Program-made: the position numbers and the translations under genes
Shown here: positions 59,501 to 64,000 of the stretch, one piece after another
Numbering within the stretch: the stretch's first letter is position 1
How the letters are laid out: each line of letters begins with the position of its first letter
Notes under the pieces: model-generated
What the model was told of the DNA's origin: nothing
Database searches by the model: none
The model's input: the letters and a program-made list of their open reading frames with translations, nothing else
Assembly (NCBI GenBank): GCA_006503535.1
Contig: QYRS01000015.1
Coordinates: forward strand, 62,001 to 126,000
Direction of reading: 5' to 3'
DNA: 64,000 bases
Source of the DNA: Arthrinium phaeospermum
Taxonomy: Eukaryota > Ascomycota > Sordariomycetes > Amphisphaeriales > Apiosporaceae

Positions 59501-60304
59501 GCTAAGGATCAAGAGATGATCATCTCCAAGATCCTCAGCCTGTTGAGTGCCACTGTGGATGTTCTGTCCTCCGATGGCCACCTCAATGCCATGTTTGCCA
59601 TGGAGATGTCGCAGATGAGTGTCCAGGCTCTATGGGACCGAGACAGCCCCCTGAAGCAGATTCCTCACTTCACCCCCGAGGTAGTGAAGGTGGCGAACGA
59701 GTTCGGGTACGTACCAAAATCTCTTTCAACTGACACTGATGCCGAAGCTAACACCACGCGCTACAGAATTAAGGATGTCTTTGACTTCATGGAGGCCATG
59801 AACCCCGAGGAGAATTCCGACTACGCTACACTGATCCAACGCCTCGGTCTTTCGCAGCCGCAGTTGGCCCAAGCAGCAAACTTCACGAATACCAAGTATC
59901 CCGATATCACTCTCAACTTTGAGGTTCTGGACGAGGAGAATATCCGCGCCAACGAGCCCGCGTACCTCAATGTACAGATCGAACGCGAGGTGGAGGAGGA
60001 TGAGGAAGTTGATACTACAGTGCACGCACCCTTCTACCCCACCAAGAAGATGGAGAATTGGTGGCTGGTTGTGGGCGAGGAGAGCTCCAAGACCCTACTG
60101 GCTATCAAGCGCGTAACGATTGGCCAGCAGCTCAAGGTCCGCCTCGAGTACACGGTTCCTACGGCTGGCAAGCACGATCTGAAGCTGTTCCTCATGAGCG
60201 ACAGCTACATTGGTGTCGACCAAGAGCCGACTTTCTCCATCACCGCAGGAGAAGGCATGGACATCGATGAGGACGAAGACGAGGACGAGGACGATGAGGA
60301 GTAG
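53588..60304 (+). CDS. BRR2: BRR2 spliceosomal U5 snRNP RNA helicase
   Basis: One uninterrupted frame, 2,238 aa, typical full length. Brr2 unwinds U4/U6 during spliceosome activation. The N-terminal regulatory region (about 1-480) includes acidic patches (DEDEDEDAAI) and the conserved YIPARDIDAYWLQREIGKLYP. Helicase cassette 1: Walker A CAPTGSGKTNVAML (about 558), DEIH (about 671), SATLPNYRDVA (about 711), QMLGRAGRPQYD (about 908), then a Sec63 unit. Cassette 2: Walker A GAPTGSGKTVC (about 1410), ADELHLLGG (about 1515), SVSLANARDIG, and a degenerate motif VI, QMFGKALQPADG, followed by the second Sec63 unit and an acidic tail (DEDEDEDEDDEE). The active first and degenerate second cassette is the family hallmark. 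Confidence 0.97.
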   Translation: MGDNHARDVSQYKYSAMSNLVLQADRRFVTRRTDEATGDPESLAGRLRIGDMGANVGRDAAPKPKKGPQVERGSAQEGQDILAREQRKRKAEQTRGVGILGQSDLLVEGLRYRPRTPATRATFELILNVVATNLGDVSHEIVLSAADAVLEYLKDEDMKDFDKKKEVDDLLGATLNPKQFNELVNLGKKITDYDAQDDDEMDTGAGAGDDDADIDDRQGVAVVFDDEDEDEDAAILNEVRDESTDDEAGPDDDEEELSGAQDRALTGEADDEGQIVDGDEMVLDSGPSASKTSEASKGKNYIPARDIDAYWLQREIGKLYPDAHIQHDKTTQALHMLSGEPDEPGGEDKQLREIENDLMELFDYEHHEVVQKLIENREKVVWLTRLARAENDEERGVVEREMASEGARWILDELRGKKAAASQKKIEIKMDIDKESSLADATAPKTEQAEGGLVGGLQPKKLINLENLIFEQGNHLMTNPKVRLPEGSTKRTFKGYEEIHVPPPKKRNDPSDQLIPVTDMPEWSRLPFSSSGAKSLNRIQSKCYPSAFQDDGNMLICAPTGSGKTNVAMLTILREIGKHRNPETGEIDLDSFKIVYIAPLKALVQEQVGNFGKRLAEYGMTVAELTGDRQLTKQQIAETQIIVTTPEKWDVITRKATDLSYTNLVRLIIIDEIHLLHDDRGPVLESIVSRTIRKTEQTGDPVRIVGLSATLPNYRDVASFLRVDVTKDMFHFDGSYRPCPLRQEFIGVTDRKAIKQLKTMNDITYNKVIEHVGTHKNQMLIFVHSRKETAKTARYVRDKALEMETINQIMKHDSGSREVVKDIAENATDKDVQDLLPYGFGIHHAGMSRADRQDVEVLFEKGFIQVLVCTATLAWGVNLPAHTVIIKGTQVYSPEKGSWVELSPQDVLQMLGRAGRPQYDTYGEGIIITSQNEMQYYLSLLNQQLPIESQFASRLVDNLNAEIVLGNVRSRDEGVEWLGYTYLFVRMLRSPGLYSVGADYEDDDALEQKRVDLIHSAAAVLKKAGLVTYDEKTGKLKGTELGRIASHYYITHGSMDTYNKLIQPSITTIELFRVFALSAEFKYIPVRQDEKLELAKLLGRVPIPVKESIEEPHAKINVLLQAYISRLKLDGLALMADMVYVTQSAGRILRAIFEITLQKGWASVCKTALDLCKMAEKRMWPTMTPLRQFPLKPAERGIVTKAERVDVPWSSYFDIDPPRMGQLLGMPKEGRRVCDLVSKFPRVEVQAQAQPMTRSMLRVELSITPNFEWDDALHGAAEGFWIMVEDCDGEDILFHDQFILRKDYAVAESNEHLIEFTVPITDPMPPNYFISVVSDRWMHSETRLPISFQKLILPEKFPPHTQLLDLQPLAPSALKAKDYAAIYQDWEYFNKIQTQTFNTLYTTDDNAFIGAPTGSGKTVCAEFALLRHWAKPEYGRAVYIAPFQEQVDVRHADWEKRLGSVRGGKDIVKLTGETATDLKLLEKGDLILATPTQWDVLSRQWQRRKNIMTVELFIADELHLLGGQNGYIYEIIVSRMHYIRSQIEEMSLRIIGLSVSLANARDIGEWIDAKKKDIYNFSPHARPLPLELRIQSYSIPHFPSLMLAMAKPAYLAITETSPDKPAMVFVSSRKQTRFTARDILAACLADENEDRFLRVGLDQLRPILERVHEEALAEALSHGVGYYHEALSQSDKRIVKHLYNQGAIQVIVASRDVCWELDCTAHLVVVMGTQYYEGREHRYLDYPLSEVLQMFGKALQPADGRVRGVLMVPGTKREYYKKFLNEALPVESHLHNFVHDAFVTEVSTKMIESAEDAINWTTFTYFYRRLLANPSYYSLTSATNDGLNDYLSDLVVTTLNELTESKIIDFDEDDGSVAPQNAAMIAAYYNISYITMQTFLLSLSAKTKLKGILEIVTSATEFESIQIRRHEESLLRRIYDRVPVKMSEPVYDSPHFKAFVLLQAHFSRMQLPIDLAKDQEMIISKILSLLSATVDVLSSDGHLNAMFAMEMSQMSVQALWDRDSPLKQIPHFTPEVVKVANEFGYVPKSLSTDTDAEANTTRYRIKDVFDFMEAMNPEENSDYATLIQRLGLSQPQLAQAANFTNTKYPDITLNFEVLDEENIRANEPAYLNVQIEREVEEDEEVDTTVHAPFYPTKKMENWWLVVGEESSKTLLAIKRVTIGQQLKVRLEYTVPTAGKHDLKLFLMSDSYIGVDQEPTFSITAGEGMDIDEDEDEDEDDEE

Positions 60305-61166
60305 AGGCTTTCACCAACAGCGCACTTGTGACGCGTGTGAAGGTGGGAATCGATTAATATTTTTGTATGATGAGCTTACTGTACTGAAATAGCTAGATGA
60401 GAATGGTATTTGGAACAATAGTAAGATACCCATGTGTCCAGAAAAGGGGGAGCGGACCTTGTTGACTATTCGTGTTTTCGTCTCCGAACGATGGTGTCGG
60501 CGGATGGATGTGGTGAAGTGGGCTACATGACGCTATGCGGATGGAGTCAGCTTGGCGATGGTGCTGCCTGCCTACAGGGGCGGCCCGAGGCGGTAGGCTG
60601 CAGGGAGGTGGCAACGGGCCAGGACAGCAGTGTGAATGTATCCGACACTCGAGTGCGAAAGCTGGACAGCGCTGCCATATTGAAGCTGGTACAACACCCA
60701 GGTTGCTGGGGCCGGCCCAAGTGAGGATGGCTGGGGATGCTGGGCGTCGCCGGAGCTGGAGGAGGCATGAGATGAACATGCCATTGGATGGGGGATGGGA
60801 ATTGATGGTGGGTTTTGGAGGCAGCTGTGTTGTCTTGAGAAGGATTGCGGATATGCTGGGTGCTGCTTGTCGCCCTGGCCATGTTGGGGTGTTACCAGAT
60901 GTGTGTGTATTCTAGCTATGGGGTGGTTTTGCTGATAGAGGTGGTGGTGGTTTGGGTTCTCCTGCCTGCCTGCCATTGATCCATCTCTCCCGCCACACGT
61001 ACACAGACAGACAGACAATCACAAACCCGGCCAGGCTCACTTCCGCACCGCACCTTACCGTACCGTACCGTACCGCACCCACTCTCAACTCTCAAACCAC
61101 ACAGCCCAGCACAACACAACACAACACGACACGACAGCTGCCAACGCCGGGTCTTCTCCTCTTTCT

Positions 61167-61206
<40 letters not shown>

Positions 61207-61980
61207 GCTCCCTCCCTCCATCTCATTTTCTGACTCCCGCCCCCCTCTTTCTCTCTCGTCAAGGACCACCACCTAGGTATACACACATACACACGCACAC
61301 CCCTACTACGACCACCCAAAGCTCCCCCCTCCAGCACAGACACGACGCAGACATAGGCGATCCTTTGCCGGTGGCCCACTTATTTTCACTTTCGATTGAT
61401 GCCAACTAGTAGCCTGCCAGTCTGATTTGGGTAAATTTTACGTCGTCTTCTCTGGACTTTTTTTTGTCACCTCAAAAATCAAAGATCCTTTTCCTCCTCA
61501 ATTCCATAGCTCAATCTCTCTCTGATCTGAGTCCCGGCCCCCCCGACGTGCCTTTTTCAATTTACGCGTCCAGCCATCAGAATCCATTACGAGAAGCCCT
61601 TCGGTGTGCACTTATTAGGTCGATATTACCTGATTCGCAGCCAAAGCGCGTGTTTTCCCCTTCTCTTAAGCTGGTCCCAGTCCCTAGGCCGGAAAGTACA
61701 GTGCTACCTACTTGGGTCGGGCCAAATCCACATTACGTCGCGTTTTTTCTGAGCTCTGTTCGTGACGGGGAGCGTGACCCACCTCTCTTACAATTACTAC
61801 TTTACCTAGCACTTTCTACTGCTGCGTGTTGCTTCTACTACCTCAACCTTTACCCGCCTCGTCGTATTCGTCGCGACTTTCCTTCTCAACCAACCCCCCC
61901 AAACTGCAAGATCCGGCGATCCGTCTCCAACCAGCCGCTCTTGCTACTTGACCGTCACGTCTTACTCATTTTAATCCGCA
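60305..61980. other. Intergenic region and leader of the PWWP gene
   Basis: 1.7 kb. It has TACCG repeats at 61055-61075, a (TC)18 tract at 61169-61204, and a strongly pyrimidine-rich region to about 61980. A 199-codon frame at 61464-62063 has no ATG and overlaps the PWWP start in another frame; not called. Confidence 0.55.
61169..61204. repeat. (TC)18 microsatellite
   Basis: Pure TC dinucleotide run in the presumed promoter/leader of the PWWP gene. CT-rich blocks are common fungal promoter elements. Confidence 0.95.
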
Positions 61981-64000
61981 ATGGCCGACAACGAGAAGTC
62001 CGTCGCGGCCCAGGTGGCAGAAAAGGTCGAGACCGCGTCCGAGTCAGCTGCGCCTGCCGCTGATGACGTGAAGATGGACGACGCGCCATCCGCCTCCAAC
62101 GAGGAAGCTGCGGACAAGGCTGCCTCCTCGGAAGGTAAGATACATAATTCGCCCTGGCCTTTCCTCTGCTTCCCAAACCGGCCCCAAGCGCAACTCGTCT
62201 TGTTTCCACTCCATTCATCACCACATACTCTACGCATTTTACTTACCATCGCATCGCGTTTCATCTAGACCCTACAGCCGCCGCAGCCAACGACAAGCCA
62301 ACCTCCGACGTCGACATGGAAGAGGCCGGATCCGCCAAGGAAGCGCCCGAGGCCGGTGACGAGAAAGACGCCGGCGCGTCCGCTACCAATGACGATTCTA
62401 CCAAGGCCGGCGACGACTCTGCCGACAAGAAGGAAGATTTAGTAAAGGACAAGGAGCACAAGGCCGAAGCTGCTGTTAGCGAGGCTGCTGAAGCTGCTGC
62501 CGAAGGTGCTGCCGTTGAGGCCAACGGTGCCACACCCAGCTCAAAGCAGGCGGCGCGCCGCAAGTCAACAGGCACTCCTGCCGCCAAGAAATTGAACAAG
62601 AAGGCCAGCAAGGCACGAATACTCCACCTTGACTGTACCCCTGGCGATCACTTTTTTGCGAGACTGAAGGGCTTCCCCCCGTGGCCCGTCATCATCGCAG
62701 ACGAGTCGATGCTTCCGCAGACTATGCTGTCCACCCGACCCGTCACAGCTGCTCGCCCTGATGGATCGTACCGCGAGGATTTTGCCGATGGTGGCAAACG
62801 AGCTGCCGACAGAACCTATCCGGTTATGTACCTCTACACCAACGAATTGTAAGTCTTCATAGCTCAGACATGCTAAGTAGCACACACACTGACTTTCCTC
62901 GCAGCTCCTGGACCAGAAATACCGATCTTGCAGAACTCGATCCCGAAACTGTGAAGGACCTGATCTCCGCCAAGATGCGAAAGGACCTTCAACAGGCACA
63001 CTCTTTGGCTGCTGAGCAAAATGAATTGGATCACTACAAGCAAGTTCTGCTTGACTTCCAGGATGCCAAGCTGGCTGATGAGGAGGCGAAGGCCGCCAAG
63101 GCCCAAGCCAAGAAAGAAAAGACGGAGAAGAAGTCATCAAACAAGAAGTCTGAAGCTACCGCAGTTGATGACGACGACGATATTGAGATGGGCGATGCTG
63201 GAGACGACGATGTCCCTGTCAAGAAGACCAAGTCTTCAAAGAAGCGCAAGGCGGAGGAAGAGACAGCCGTAAGTAGATCCAACCCAGCATTTTGGAAGAT
63301 GCGTCTACTAACAAATCGCAGACCCCTCAGCGTAGTGAATCGGTTAAGAAGCCCAAGATCAAGTTGACCACCTCCACCCCCAAGGCGGCTGCCAATGGCG
63401 CCCAATCGCCCAAGAACGGCAAAGAGTCGACTACGAAAGCTAGCAAGCCGAAATCCAAAGCTGCGAAGAAGGATGCGGAGGAGAAGCCCGCAGCACCCAA
63501 AGAGCCCGAGTTGACCCCCGAAGAGCGCCACGTGCGCAAAGAGGTACGCTGACCAGTCTTTTCCCACCCTTTTGTCGAAGTATGCCGTGATAAGCAAAAC
63601 TAACCGGAACTTCGCCTTACAGAAAGAGATCCTTTTCCTGCGACACCGGCTGCAAAAGGGCCTGCTCAACCGCGAGTCGGAGCCCAAGGAGGACGAAATG
63701 AAGTCCATGTCGGAGTTCCTCACCAAGCTGGAGACGTTCCCCGACCTCGAAGTCAGCATCATTCGGGCGACAAAGATCAACAAAGTCTTGAAGGCCATCT
63801 TGAAGCTAGAAGGCATTCCCAAGGAAGCCGATTTCCAATTCCGGCCCCGGTCCCAGAGCCTGTTGGACAAGTGGAATAAGATCCTTGCCAACGAGACGGG
63901 AGCGACCCCGGCCAACGGCGTCAACGGAACCTCGGCTAAAGAGTCACCGAATGGGGTCAAGAAGGAGGCGTCGGCCGATGCCCCGAAAGAGGAGGTCAAG
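61981..64000 (+). CDS. PWWP-domain chromatin protein with TFIIS-N/IBD-like module, 3' end missing
   Basis: Exons 61981-62134, 62269-62848, 62905-63268, 63322-63543 and 63623 to beyond the edge; introns of 134, 56, 53 and 79 bp; 566 codons visible, no stop. The N-terminal ~175 residues are acidic and Ala/Glu-rich. The PWWP domain begins DCTPGDHFFARLKGFPPWPV, with the signature FPPWP, and continues RTYPVMYLYTNEF|SWTRNTDLAEL across intron 2; such domains bind H3K36-methylated nucleosomes and DNA. A Lys/Ser-rich basic linker follows. The last exon encodes a helical bundle, KEILFLRHRLQKGLLNRESE, LTKLETFPDLEVSIIRATKI, KVLKAILKLEGIPKEADFQF, which resembles the TFIIS-N/LEDGF IBD class. Possible counterparts are yeast Ioc4 or Pdp3; I cannot decide. 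Confidence 0.88.

Noticed and set aside
61464..62063. 199-codon frame overlapping the PWWP start
   Set aside because: Contains no ATG; it begins at a TTG in pyrimidine-rich leader sequence, so it is not a credible uORF.

Overview
The window looks like a gene-dense stretch of a filamentous ascomycete chromosome, most likely a Sordariomycete. Reasons: short GT-AG introns (mostly 50-110 bp) with CTAAC/CTGAC-like branch sites, multi-exon genes on both strands, CT-rich leaders, and protein families typical of that class. I assign 24 protein-coding genes. The first (U1A/U2B''-type snRNP protein) and the last (PWWP protein) are cut by the window edges. I saw no tRNA, rRNA, transposon, CRISPR array or secondary-metabolite cluster.

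Layout. 0-5 kb: U1A/U2B''-type protein (+), autophagy E2-like enzyme ATG10 (-), ER-type GH47 alpha-mannosidase (+). 5-13 kb: a 4.1-kb gene-free stretch, then two conserved but unnamed fungal genes. 13.8-18.5 kb: ACL4 (+), GIR2/RWDD1 (-) and PUF6 (+), all linked to ribosome assembly or translation. 19.8-21.2 kb: a Cys-motif single-pass membrane protein. 22-28.7 kb: a compact run of housekeeping genes on alternating strands, RPB4 (-), TRS23 (+), RPN10 (-), borealin/NBL1-like (+), TMA22/DENR (-). 28.7-31.9 kb: gene-poor, with simple repeats and the long leader of the LIM-RhoGAP gene LRG1 (31.9-35.6 kb, +). 36.7-46 kb: ERG26 (-), a UBE2Z-like E2 (-) and two conserved unnamed genes (- and +). The last three carry apparent single-base frame disruptions, and a near-perfect 99-bp tandem duplication lies between the last two. 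47-53 kb: a membrane-anchored alpha/beta-hydrolase-like protein (+), RFC2 (+) and a coiled-coil protein (-). 53.6-60.3 kb: the spliceosomal helicase BRR2, one uninterrupted 2,238-codon frame. 62-64 kb: a PWWP protein with a helical TFIIS-N/IBD-like module.

Function. Most genes are core eukaryotic machinery: splicing, transcription, replication, proteasome, trafficking, translation, N-glycan trimming, sterol synthesis, autophagy and Rho signalling. They do not form one pathway; only the ACL4-GIR2-PUF6 trio has a common theme. I found no clear new multi-gene system. The points most worth follow-up are the split start codon of TRS23, the cluster of frame disruptions at 39-45.6 kb with the nearby duplication, the tandem E2-fold architecture of the UBE2Z-like protein, the Cys-motif membrane protein, and a perfect CGG-N6-CCG palindrome upstream of RFC2. 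All exon boundaries were placed by eye from splice motifs and protein-family continuity.
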